This document shows positions 6,483-13,538 of a stretch of DNA of 18,506 nucleotides, piece after piece (the first letter of the stretch is position 1; every line of letters starts with the position of its first letter). The position numbers and the translations under genes were made by a program. The notes beneath the pieces are model-generated. The model did no database searches. It saw only the letters and a program-made list of their open reading frames with translations, and had not been told where the DNA came from. Source of the stretch: Hungatella sp. UBA3402 (GTDB taxonomy: Bacteria > Bacillota > Clostridia > Lachnospirales > Lachnospiraceae); NCBI GenBank assembly GCA_002358555.1, contig DEPC01000222.1, positions 1 to 18,506 on the forward strand, written 5' to 3'.

Positions 6483-7007
6483 TTAAATCATCTCTGGTTC
6501 TGGATATTCCACCCCAAAGCAATCTATGGTAATACTCTTTATCACCTGTTTTTCAAGCGGTCTATCAGAAAAATCAGTGGCCGTGTCAGCGATGCGGTCT
6601 ACCACATCCATGCCTTCTGTCACCTTCCCAAAAGCAGCATAAGCACCGTTTAAGTGGGGAGCATTTTTGTGCATAATGAAAAACTGAGAACCTGCAGAAT
6701 CTGGCTGCATGGAGCGAGCCATGGACAATACTCCAGGCTTATGTTTCAATTCATTTGGAAATCCATTTTGGGAAAATTCTCCTTTGATAGAATAGCCAGG
6801 TCCCCCAGTGCCAATGCCTTCTGGACATCCTCCTTGAATCATAAAGCCACTGATTACCCTGTGGAAAATCAAACCATCATAAAATCCTTTTTTGACCAGG
6901 CTAATAAAATTGTTGACTGTGTTCGGCGCAATCTCTGGATACAGCTCCGCTTTCATGATATCGCCGTTTTCCATAGTGATAGTTACGATTGGATTACTCA
7001 TACTCAT
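6483..7007 (-). CDS. Cyclophilin-type peptidyl-prolyl cis-trans isomerase
   Basis: 174 residues, a single cyclophilin domain without signal peptide, hence a cytoplasmic proline isomerase assisting protein folding. The active-site run FHRVISGFMIQGG (48-60) includes the catalytic Arg50 with Phe55 and Gln58. SQFFIM (107-112) and HLNGAYAAFGKV (118-129) complete the pocket. The insert GCPEGIGTGGPGYSIKGEF is typical of bacterial PpiB-like enzymes. Two ATGs (7007, 7001) are possible; AGGA lies 4 nt before the first and 10 nt before the second. It has its own promoter and looks monocistronic. Confidence 0.95.
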   Translation of the reverse strand: MSMSNPIVTITMENGDIMKAELYPEIAPNTVNNFISLVKKGFYDGLIFHRVISGFMIQGGCPEGIGTGGPGYSIKGEFSQNGFPNELKHKPGVLSMARSMQPDSAGSQFFIMHKNAPHLNGAYAAFGKVTEGMDVVDRIADTATDFSDRPLEKQVIKSITIDCFGVEYPEPEMI

Positions 7008-7034
7008 AGATTCCTTTCCTTGTCTGCGTCATTT

Positions 7035-7064
7035 ATTCTAGTTAAGGTAACAAGCCAAAGCCAA
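7035..7064 (-). promoter_or_regulatory. Promoter for the PPIase gene
   Basis: On the minus strand: TTGGCT (7064-7059), an 18-nt spacer and TAGAAT (7040-7035). A second TTGGCT directly follows the first, so only the outer one has proper spacing. The start of transcription would be about 20 nt before the ATG. Confidence 0.6.
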
Positions 7065-7132
7065 ATTGTCTTGAACTTTAGCAGTTTCACGGCCTTTTTA
7101 TTTTAGCAGACAGAAACAGGATTGGCAAGTAT

Positions 7133-8245
7133 TTACTTCATTATCAATCCTTCAATATCTACCTCCTGTTCAATCATCTGATTTTCTTTCATAAACTGCT
7201 CTGTCTTTTTCATTGCCTCTATATCTGAATCTTTTATTGTCATATCAAAATCATACATGGGATACATTTCCTTTACAGCTTCCACAGTAAGCTCTGTCTC
7301 TTTGTCAGTAATTTCCATACATTGCTCCTCCTGCTCGCTGATATAATTCAAAACCTCCTTCTGAGCAGCTAGGAATGTTTTGACCTCCTCTGGATGCTCC
7401 TCAATATATTTTCCTCCTGCTGCCACTACAATCGTAGCCTCTGTCAAGCCTTCTCCATCTGTCACTACTGGATACCCGTCTTTTTCCATATTATAAGCGG
7501 TAGGTCCAGCCAGCAAAGCTGCATCTACACTGCCTCCTGCCAGGGCAGCCTGAGAATCTGGAATACCCATGGAGACAAACTCTATATCAGCTTCTGCCAT
7601 CCCTGCACTGGCAAGATATGCCACTAAAAGTTCATGGAGAATGGTTCCCTTTGGCCCAGCAACCTTTTTTCCCCGTAAATCCTCAGGAGATTGGATAGAT
7701 TCATCCTGAGCAAACAACTTAAATGACTTGGGAGAACGGCTGTATGTGCTGATAATTTTAATATCTAATCCATTCGATGCAGCCAATATCACTGATGTTG
7801 CGCCTACTGCATATAAAAACTGAATATCCCCTGAAGCTAATGCCTGGGTCTGTTCTGGCCCTGTAGTTAAGTCAGAATATCCCACTTCATATCCCAACTT
7901 TTCAAATGCATTTGCAAAAATCTTCTGGTCCTTCTCCACAATAGATGGAACATTTAACGGAGATTTCACATAAGTTACCATAATTGTTCCCAAAGCTTCT
8001 CTCTCATTCTGTGCATTTTTATCCTCTAGTTCTTTGGCTTCTGTCTGTTCTACATTCGTCTGACTTGGCTTATCATCTTGTCCTGATTCTTTCTGCCCTA
8101 TCTCGCTCTTCTGCATGGTTGCCTCTGTATTTTTTCCACTATCTCCTTGTTCTGCCCCAGAGCATCCTGCTAAAGCCATAGAGCCTACTGCAAATGCCAG
8201 AACTCCTGCTGCTACCCGTTTACAAATCATATTTTTCATTTTCAT
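7133..8245 (-). CDS. ABC transporter substrate-binding lipoprotein, NitT/TauT/SsuA type
   Basis: 370 residues from the ATG at 8245, which follows GGAG by 6 nt; an in-frame ATG at 8296 would add 17 residues ahead of the signal peptide. The leader has charged MKMKNMICKR, a hydrophobic core, and the lipobox LAGC, so Cys is lipidated and the protein sits on the outer face of the membrane. A low-complexity Glu/Gln/Lys/Asp-rich linker of about 50 residues precedes the binding domain. The domain resembles the NMT1/THI5-SsuA family: a GDIQFLYAVGATSVILAASNG-like stretch, a DLRGKKVAGPKGT hinge and PDSQAALAGGSVDAAL. Such proteins bind nitrate, sulfonates, taurine or pyrimidine precursors; the ligand cannot be read here. 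It is the last gene of the hydE-hydF-ABC cluster, 87 bp after the ATPase. Confidence 0.88.
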   Translation of the reverse strand: MKMKNMICKRVAAGVLAFAVGSMALAGCSGAEQGDSGKNTEATMQKSEIGQKESGQDDKPSQTNVEQTEAKELEDKNAQNEREALGTIMVTYVKSPLNVPSIVEKDQKIFANAFEKLGYEVGYSDLTTGPEQTQALASGDIQFLYAVGATSVILAASNGLDIKIISTYSRSPKSFKLFAQDESIQSPEDLRGKKVAGPKGTILHELLVAYLASAGMAEADIEFVSMGIPDSQAALAGGSVDAALLAGPTAYNMEKDGYPVVTDGEGLTEATIVVAAGGKYIEEHPEEVKTFLAAQKEVLNYISEQEEQCMEITDKETELTVEAVKEMYPMYDFDMTIKDSDIEAMKKTEQFMKENQMIEQEVDIEGLIMK

Positions 8246-8332
8246 ATTTTCTCCATTCCTTTCCAATATATCAATACTAAAAAATATTCTGACCATGTAT
8301 TCTAAGAAAAGACATTTGCACCACAGATTAAG

Positions 8333-9106
8333 CTATTCCAATTCAATCTGTCTGATAATATCCCGTTTCATCTCTGACAGTTCCTGCGAAAGTAAATCTC
8401 TAGGATAAGAAAAGGAATCCAGCTCATATTCTTTTCTGCAAATTCCATCTTCCATCACTACGATTTTTCTTCCAATGCTCAAAGCCTCATCAATGCTATG
8501 AGTTACAAACAAAATACCCCTGCGTTCTGTCTCATAAATTCTCAAAAGCTCCTGCTGCATCTGTTTTCTTGTAAAATAATCCAGAGCAGCAAAGGGTTCA
8601 TCCATCAAAAGATAATCGGATCCATAAGCCAGCGTCCTGGCAAGTGCTACTCTCTGCTGCATCCCACCAGACAGTTGAGACGGATAGGCTTTTTCAAATC
8701 CTACAAGTTTTGTGAGTTCTAAAAGACGATTTAGTTCTCTATCTTTAGCTCTATTCTTAGAATGTGGTTTCAAGCTTAGTCCTGCGAGTGTCTTTCTTTG
8801 CTTTCGGATTCCAAATAAAATATTATCTTCTATGGTAAGCCAAGGCATTAGACGTGGCTCTTGAAAAATAACCCCTATCTTTTGAGAGCTGAAACCATCT
8901 TCTTTGTCTTCTTCTCCCATCTCCACTTTGCCCTGGTCTGCCTTTTCTAGTCCAGCTATCAGACGCAAAAGGGTCGTCTTGCCGCATCCACTACGCCCTA
9001 GAACAACCGTGATGCCATGGTCATCTGCATCCAAATTTAAGTGTTTGAGCACTTTAATCTTCTTGCCAGCTACTTGATATTCTTTACACAGGTCCCTGAT
9101 TTTCAT
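8333..9106 (-). CDS. ABC transporter ATPase, SsuB/TauB/NrtD type
   Basis: 257 residues with every nucleotide-binding motif: Walker A GRSGCGKTT (37-45), Q-loop Gln82 in VIFQEPRLMPWL, signature LSGGMQQR (145-152), Walker B YLLMDEP (165-171) and switch His203 in VTHSIDEA. The PRLMPWLT segment after the Q-loop is characteristic of the nitrate/sulfonate/taurine importer group. A charged insertion (about 101-125, Lys/Arg-rich) lies in the helical subdomain. The start overlaps the end of the permease gene by 23 bp, so translation is probably coupled. It powers the permease at 9084-9917. Confidence 0.95.
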   Translation of the reverse strand: MKIRDLCKEYQVAGKKIKVLKHLNLDADDHGITVVLGRSGCGKTTLLRLIAGLEKADQGKVEMGEEDKEDGFSSQKIGVIFQEPRLMPWLTIEDNILFGIRKQRKTLAGLSLKPHSKNRAKDRELNRLLELTKLVGFEKAYPSQLSGGMQQRVALARTLAYGSDYLLMDEPFAALDYFTRKQMQQELLRIYETERRGILFVTHSIDEALSIGRKIVVMEDGICRKEYELDSFSYPRDLLSQELSEMKRDIIRQIELE

Positions 9107-9917
9107 AACATTTAACAGGCACGCCCTTCCACTTCCTTTCCGATGTGGGTAGTTGACATCCTGACCCTCCCTCTAATTTTCTTTTATTCAGTACCCAATG
9201 AATCAGAAATTCAAACAACTGATTACATAACATTCCTACAATTCCGATGGTTAAGATTCCTGCTATCACCTTGTCAGAGCGTGACATCTGCTGTGCATCC
9301 AATATCAGATATCCAATTCCTTTGGAAGCGGCTATCATCTCTGCCCCAATAATTGCTCTCCAGCTATATCCCATTCCAACTTTCATGCCCACTAAAATAT
9401 CTGGAACTGCACCTGGCAGCACAATTCTACGAAAGATTTCCCATCTGTTAAGTCCAAAGACTGCGCCTACTTCCAAAAGTTTTCTATCTCCTGACACGAA
9501 TCCTTTCCTGATATTTAAATATATGGGAAAAAAGGAAGCCAACACAATAATAATAATCTTGGAGGTTTCACCGATTCCAAACCATAAAATCAACAATGCT
9601 ATCAGACTAATCGGCGGCACATTTCTCATAAACTCCAAAAGTCCTTTATAATATTCTTCTACCTCTGGCAGCGCATAAGCTAAAATTCCTCCCAGAAACG
9701 CCAAGGCAAAAGCAATAGAAAATCCCTCCAGTACTCTTTTGAAACTGACAAAAACATGTTGCCATAACATTCCACTTTGTATCATGGTCCACAACGCCTG
9801 TGCCACTCTTGCTGGAGGAGGCAGAACATAGACACTCCATATTCCAGATTGTGCTGCCACCTGCCATGCCACTATCAGTATAATAACGCCAGAAAGTATT
9901 TTTCCCCATCGTTTCAT
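9084..9917 (-). CDS. ABC transporter permease, SsuC/TauC type
   Basis: 277 residues from the ATG at 9917, chosen because it overlaps the hydF stop as ATGA and opens with a normal permease start (MKRWGKILSG plus hydrophobic helix). The open frame continues 43 codons further, but only inside hydF. About six membrane helices are visible. The cytoplasmic coupling loop reads EVGAVFGLNRWEIFRRIVLPGAVPDIL, the EAA motif of importers. The C-terminus carries an extra polar tail of about 30 residues that reads into the ATPase gene; this may be a read-on of the normal end (a late frameshift) or a real extension. With the ATPase and lipoprotein it forms one importer, translationally tied to hydF. Confidence 0.93.
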   Translation of the reverse strand: MKRWGKILSGVIILIVAWQVAAQSGIWSVYVLPPPARVAQALWTMIQSGMLWQHVFVSFKRVLEGFSIAFALAFLGGILAYALPEVEEYYKGLLEFMRNVPPISLIALLILWFGIGETSKIIIIVLASFFPIYLNIRKGFVSGDRKLLEVGAVFGLNRWEIFRRIVLPGAVPDILVGMKVGMGYSWRAIIGAEMIAASKGIGYLILDAQQMSRSDKVIAGILTIGIVGMLCNQLFEFLIHWVLNKRKLEGGSGCQLPTSERKWKGVPVKCYENQGPV

Positions 9918-11140
9918 CGTGTTTCCCCATTCTCCAAAATCGCCTTGATATCTGGAAATGGTTCTAAGCTCCGTTTTAAAATTCCATGAATAAAAGCAAT
10001 CAAAATCCCATAATTGGCCATTGAAATTCCCTGTTCTTTGGCACATGCTTGCCGATAGCGCATCTCCCGTTCATTGAGCATACAGCCCCCGCAATGGACA
10101 ACAAGTCGATAATCGGACAGCTTCTCTGGAAATTCTGTTCCCGAAGTAAAGGAAAAAATAGGTTCCTTTTTGGTATATTGTCGAATCCATAAAGGCAGCT
10201 TTACAGTTCCAATATCTCCACATTGACGATGATGAGTGCAGCCCTCAGAAATCAATATTTTGTCTTCATCTTGAATCTGGTCCAAAATACGCGCCCCTTC
10301 TACTGCCTGTCTCAAATCTCCTTTGTAACGAGCAAATAAAATAGAAAATGATGTAAGGGGTATCTTTTCAGGAACAATGTTTGACACCTTTTTAAAAGCC
10401 TGGCTGTCTGTAATCACTAATTTTGGTTTTTTGCCAAGAGTTTTGAGAGCTTCTTCTAGCTCTGTCTCACGGACTACAATAGAAATACAGCCATTATCCA
10501 GAAGCGCTCGAATTGTCTGCTGTTGAGGCAAAATCAATCTGCCTTTTGGTGCGGCCTTATCAATTGGTGTCACCAACACAACCATATCTCCTGGTTCTAT
10601 CAATCCCTCTAATAATTTTTTTTCTTCATCAGTGGAAAGCATAACACTTAAATGTTCTTTCAATTCTTTGATGCCAGTATTATCAAAGGTACTTACCCAT
10701 AGTACATTTTTCTGGGACTCATATTCTTGTACTTGTTGTCCCTTTGCCAAATCGGCCTTATTAAATACCACCACATAGGGAATCTTCTTTTTTTCAAATA
10801 ACTTCACCATATCGTAGTCTTCTTCTTTCATTCCCTGTGTTCCATCTACTACCAGTACTGCTAAATCCGTTTTATTGAGTATCTGATGGCTTTTTCTGAC
10901 CCGAAGCTCCCCCAGTTCTCCCTTATCATCAATTCCAGGAGTGTCAATCATCATCACTGGTCCCAAAGGCAGCAGTTCCATAGCCTTATAAACAGGGTCC
11001 GTTGTAGTTCCTTTTACATTTGACACCACTGCCAGATTTTGTCCTGTTACTGCATTCATAACACTGGATTTTCCTGCATTTCTTCGACCAAAGAATCCTA
11101 TATGAATTCGTTCTGCTGCTGGTGTCTGATTCATTCTCAT
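9914..11140 (-). CDS. hydF: [FeFe]-hydrogenase maturation GTPase HydF
   Basis: 408 residues from the ATG at 11140, 8 nt after GGAGG; an in-frame ATG at 11185 lies inside hydE. The N-terminal GTPase domain shows G1 GRRNAGKSS (18-26), G3 DTPG (66-69) and G4 NKAD (127-130). A middle dimerisation domain follows. The C-terminal cluster domain carries C301-x-H303 and H349-C-G-G-C353, the iron-sulfur ligands of HydF. HydF is the scaffold on which the 2Fe subcluster is assembled, working with HydE and HydG, before transfer to the hydrogenase. hydE ends 19 nt upstream; the permease gene starts within the hydF stop. hydG is absent here and must be elsewhere if the pathway is complete. Confidence 0.96.
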   Translation of the reverse strand: MRMNQTPAAERIHIGFFGRRNAGKSSVMNAVTGQNLAVVSNVKGTTTDPVYKAMELLPLGPVMMIDTPGIDDKGELGELRVRKSHQILNKTDLAVLVVDGTQGMKEEDYDMVKLFEKKKIPYVVVFNKADLAKGQQVQEYESQKNVLWVSTFDNTGIKELKEHLSVMLSTDEEKKLLEGLIEPGDMVVLVTPIDKAAPKGRLILPQQQTIRALLDNGCISIVVRETELEEALKTLGKKPKLVITDSQAFKKVSNIVPEKIPLTSFSILFARYKGDLRQAVEGARILDQIQDEDKILISEGCTHHRQCGDIGTVKLPLWIRQYTKKEPIFSFTSGTEFPEKLSDYRLVVHCGGCMLNEREMRYRQACAKEQGISMANYGILIAFIHGILKRSLEPFPDIKAILENGETR

Positions 11141-11159
11141 TGTAAGTTCCTCCCTCTTT

Positions 11160-12164
11160 TTAAACACGGTCTCCTCGTCCAACAACTACTTTATAGCCAA
11201 TATGCTCCATGGATTGTTTTAACTTCTCAAGACCTTCTACAGCCTCAATTCCTGTGCAGAGCTTATTATCATAAAGCAGATAATTACCTCTGACATTTTC
11301 AGGCGAAAGATTAGGCATCACTACATTAGCTCCTGCCAATATCCCTTGTTCCCGTCCGTCTGATTGCAGTGTTCCCAAAGCTGTTGTAGCAGGAAGAAGC
11401 ACTTTGGGAAGAAGTAACCGCACAATCGCCAAAAGCTTTAAAGTCTGTTCCACAGTTCCTGCAGATTCCTTTGCAAAATCTGTCTCATGATGGGGAATAA
11501 ATGGGCCGATTCCCACCATATCTGGCTGAAGCTCCTTTAAAAACTCTAGGTCCTCTAAAAGATAGTCTACTGTCTGATATGGAGAACCTACCATCATTCC
11601 TGCTCCCACCTGAAAGCCTATTTCTTTTAAATCCCACAGACAGCGCTTCCGGTTCTCTAATGACATCTCCCTGGGATGAAGCTTTTGATAATGAGTCTTG
11701 TTTGCCGTCTCATGGCGCAAAAGATACCTGTCTGCACCAGCCTTAAAAAACATTTCATAGGATTTGCGGTTTTTTTCTCCTACAGAAAGAGTTACTGCAC
11801 AATCTGGATATGCTTCTTTAATCTTTGCTACAATTCGCGACAGATGGATATCCGTAAAAAACATATCTTCCCCGCCTTGAAGTACAAAGGTACGAAACCC
11901 TAGATCATATCCTTTTTGACAACAGGAAATAATCTCCTCTTCTGTGAGACGATACCGAACACAATTTTGATTGCTTCTACGAATTCCGCAATAATAGCAA
12001 TCATTTTTGCAATAATTGGTAAATTCAATCAGCCCTCGTATCAATACTGCCTTTCCATACCATTGTTCCCTAACCTGTCTGGCCGAAGCGAATAGCTGCT
12101 GTCTTAATTCCCTATCCTGAGTTAGCAGGAGTTCTTTCCATTGCTTTCTACCTCCGATTTCCAT
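11160..12164 (-). CDS. hydE: [FeFe]-hydrogenase maturation radical SAM enzyme HydE
   Basis: 334 residues. The radical SAM cluster motif is C52-x3-C56-x2-C59 in the segment LIEFTNYCKNDCYYCGIRRSN (45-65 in outline). FVLQGGED and a RHETAN stretch fit the HydE/BioB-like barrel, and IGPFIPHHETD is a HydE hallmark. HydE acts on the HydG-made Fe-Cys-CO-CN synthon during H-cluster assembly. AGGAGG lies 7 nt before the ATG at 12164. The N-terminus is slightly shorter than many HydE proteins (usually about 350 residues), but the barrel is complete. It heads the hydE-hydF-ABC cluster and is preceded by the structured leader at 12334-12499. Confidence 0.95.
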   Translation of the reverse strand: MEIGGRKQWKELLLTQDRELRQQLFASARQVREQWYGKAVLIRGLIEFTNYCKNDCYYCGIRRSNQNCVRYRLTEEEIISCCQKGYDLGFRTFVLQGGEDMFFTDIHLSRIVAKIKEAYPDCAVTLSVGEKNRKSYEMFFKAGADRYLLRHETANKTHYQKLHPREMSLENRKRCLWDLKEIGFQVGAGMMVGSPYQTVDYLLEDLEFLKELQPDMVGIGPFIPHHETDFAKESAGTVEQTLKLLAIVRLLLPKVLLPATTALGTLQSDGREQGILAGANVVMPNLSPENVRGNYLLYDNKLCTGIEAVEGLEKLKQSMEHIGYKVVVGRGDRV

Positions 12165-12285
12165 AAGCCCGCCTCCTTATTTCTATTTTGGGAAATCCTA
12201 TACCTCATCATACAAAACTATCCACTCGGAAAGGGCGTATCCGATGGAAAGATGATTCTTATAGATTTTCTTTACTCGCCGTGCT

Positions 12286-12322
12286 CCATACGCTGCCTTA
12301 ACGGCATACTTCCTCTGTATGG
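12286..12322 (-). other. Nested hairpin in the post-terminator hydE leader
   Basis: CCATAC and GTATGG (12286-12291, 12317-12322) form an outer stem; GCC and GGC (12295-12297, 12303-12305) an inner one. It lies between the intrinsic terminator and the hydE start, on RNA made only by read-through or from an unseen closer promoter. Confidence 0.4.
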
Positions 12323-12330
12323 GGGTGTGC

Positions 12331-12355
12331 AATAAAAAAGCACCCAAACGGGTGC
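12331..12355 (-). terminator. Intrinsic terminator at the end of the hydE leader RNA
   Basis: On the minus strand GCACCC-GTTT-GGGTGC (12355-12340) is followed by TTTTTT (12339-12334). The stem is 6 bp, GC-rich, with a tetraloop and ideal U tract. It lies 170 bp before the hydE start, so it either ends a separate small RNA or attenuates hydE transcription. Confidence 0.85.
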
Positions 12356-12499
12356 ACTGACAGACTTATCCTGCTTTTTGCAGTTTTTTGGCTTTCTGCC
12401 TTCTCACTTGGGTCAATCCCTTGTGTCAGCGCATATTCCTACTTTTATTCCTTCTTCCACTTTAAGGCAAGTATTCCTCACCTCGCAGTAATTAGAATT
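12334..12499 (-). ncRNA. Unidentified structured RNA or attenuator leader before hydE
   Basis: About 166 nt with its own promoter and intrinsic terminator. Read on the minus strand: a 5' hairpin (12486-12467, GCGAG with CTTGC), a purine-rich linker with repeated AAGNAGGAATA-like text, then a closing stem CTGACA/TGTCAG (12429-12424 with 12362-12357; extendable to 9 bp with one G-U). The closing stem encloses three small hairpins: GGG-ATTGA-CCC (12420-12410), GGC-AGAAA-GCC (12400-12390) and CTGC-AAAAA-GCAG (12383-12371). The terminator stem directly follows. This is the shape of a multi-branch aptamer plus expression platform, or of a free small RNA. I do not match it to TPP, SAM, cobalamin, lysine, T-box, NiCo or 6S features that I know. 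Confidence 0.5.
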
Positions 12500-12505
12500 A
12501 TTATT

Positions 12506-12535
12506 ATCTTAAAACAAAAATACTAAAGAAGTCAA
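12506..12535 (-). promoter_or_regulatory. Sigma-A promoter of the hydE leader RNA
   Basis: TTGACT (12535-12530), an 18-nt spacer and TAAGAT (12511-12506) on the minus strand, with AT-rich sequence around. Predicted start near 12499, at the beginning of the structured region. Confidence 0.65.
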
Positions 12536-12601
12536 GAGAAAATTGCTGTCTCTAAAGTAAGTTGGCAAGTATCCCTATCATTTAACTTGCACAAGGGTAA
12601 T

Positions 12602-13360
12602 TTATTCTCCACTCCCCCCATAGCTCTCCAAATACCGAAAAAATATATACTCGCAGACCAAAAGAAGCTGGACTCTGGATCGTATCTCAATATCTTCTTT
12701 TACAAAAAAGGTGGAATTGGCATAGACATTTTCATCTGCCATATCACTTAAAGTATTGCTTCCCAGATTGGTAATAGATATAATAGAAGCTCCTCGGCTT
12801 TTTGCCATATTGGCAGCAGCTATGATTAAACTTGTCTCTCCTGAAACCGAAATAGCAATGACAACATCCTCCTCTGTCACCTGTTTTGCACTAATATTCA
12901 TCAGCGAACTGTCATCATACCAAAATGCTGGCTTCCCGATAATCTGGAGCCGTTTCACAAACTCTGCCGCCACAGTTCGACTGCTGCCTGCTGCGTAGAA
13001 TTCCACTCGGCGGCTGTTATGAATCTTTTCCAAAATCCGGTCAATCGTTTCTTCTTGGATTAACTGAATCGTCTTATGTACATCCTTTAAAAAATCGGTT
13101 GGATGGCATTCCTCTCTTTGATTGCCCTTTCCCTGGAAAGTTTCCACTTTCAAGGCTGCCTTAAATTCTGAAAAACCGCTAAATCCCAATTTCTTGCAAA
13201 ACCGGATTACGGATGCTGGTGAGGTATATAATTCATCTGCTACTTCCTGTACTTTCATACCAGAAATTTTCTTATTATTTCTAATACAATATGACAGGAT
13301 TTCATTATCGCTTTTGTTGAGCAGATGAGTATTTTCTGCAATCCGTTTATAAAATTCCAT
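12602..13360 (-). CDS. RpiR-family transcriptional regulator (HTH plus SIS domain)
   Basis: 252 residues from the ATG at 13360, preceded by GGGGGA about 8 nt upstream; an in-frame ATG at 13387 lies in the promoter region and is less likely. Residues about 30-70 are the helix-turn-helix (MKVQEVADELYTSPASVIRF, then CKKLGFSGFSEFK). Residues about 110-225 are a SIS sugar-phosphate domain, with FYAAGSSRTVA and ISVSGETSLIIAAA marking the phosphate-binding turns. Such proteins (for example GlvR and MurR) sense sugar phosphates. It is divergent from the GH4/PTS genes and shares their control region, so regulation of that pair is the natural inference. Its own -35 overlaps the candidate operator, suggesting autoregulation. 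Confidence 0.92.
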   Translation of the reverse strand: MEFYKRIAENTHLLNKSDNEILSYCIRNNKKISGMKVQEVADELYTSPASVIRFCKKLGFSGFSEFKAALKVETFQGKGNQREECHPTDFLKDVHKTIQLIQEETIDRILEKIHNSRRVEFYAAGSSRTVAAEFVKRLQIIGKPAFWYDDSSLMNISAKQVTEEDVVIAISVSGETSLIIAAANMAKSRGASIISITNLGSNTLSDMADENVYANSTFFVKEDIEIRSRVQLLLVCEYIFFRYLESYGGSGE

Positions 13361-13376
13361 GACAAAATCCCCCAAA

Positions 13377-13405
13377 ATAATATTCAAAAAATGAAATTAT
13401 TTCAA
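13377..13405 (-). promoter_or_regulatory. Promoter of the RpiR-family regulator gene
   Basis: On the minus strand: TTGAAA (13405-13400), a 17-nt spacer and TATTAT (13382-13377). The candidate operator 13392-13404 covers most of the -35 and part of the spacer. Confidence 0.65.
13392..13404. promoter_or_regulatory. Candidate RpiR-type operator palindrome
   Basis: TGAAATTATTTCA is a perfect 13-nt palindrome about a central T. RpiR-family sites commonly have the TGAAA-TTTCA form. It lies on the regulator's -35 and about 36 bp upstream of the -35 of the divergent GH4 promoter. Binding is inferred, not shown. Confidence 0.55.
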
Positions 13406-13439
13406 ATTCCGCACTTCCTTCCAAAAGCCTTGAAATCTA

Positions 13440-13468
13440 TTCACAAAATCGTGCAGAACATTTATAGT
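13440..13468 (+). promoter_or_regulatory. Promoter of the GH4-PTS operon
   Basis: TTCACA (13440-13445), a 17-nt spacer and TATAGT (13463-13468), each one base from consensus. The start of transcription would be near 13475, about 65 nt before the ATG at 13539. Confidence 0.65.
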
Positions 13469-13538
13469 AGTACTTGTTATTATAACTGTAAAAAAAAGCG
13501 CGCGCAACAACAAAGTATTGGAAAGGGGTATAATTATT

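Larger units (their letters stand above)
12165..12601. other. Leader and intergenic region between hydE and the RpiR gene
   Basis: 437 bp without a recognised gene. From the RpiR side (minus direction) it holds a short inverted repeat after the RpiR stop (GCAAGT/ACTTGC, minus strand, about 12567-12592), the promoter at 12506-12535, the structured RNA with terminator (12334-12499), a nested hairpin (12286-12322), and an AT-rich stretch leading to the hydE ribosome binding site. A 44-codon minus-strand open stretch (12332-12198) has coding-like content (for example RKYAVKAAYGARRVKKIYK) but no convincing start or ribosome binding site. Confidence 0.5.

Noticed and set aside
6654..7106. 150-codon + strand open frame
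   Set aside because: Lies opposite the cyclophilin gene; the minus strand carries every active-site motif.
9247..9651. 134-codon + strand open frame
   Set aside because: Antisense shadow of the ABC permease gene, which has conserved motifs and operon context on the other strand.
9646..9930. 94-codon minus-strand frame beginning near the permease start
   Set aside because: Out-of-frame shadow of the permease gene; the ATGA-coupled frame encodes the real membrane protein.
12334..12499. Known riboswitch classes (TPP, T-box, SAM, cobalamin, NiCo) for the hydE leader
   Set aside because: The conserved core sequences of these classes that I remember are not present, so I leave the RNA unassigned.
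7122..12572. TTGGCAAGTAT occurs downstream of two stop codons (7122-7132 and 12562-12572)
   Set aside because: Only an 11-nt match with no similarity beyond it; probably chance.
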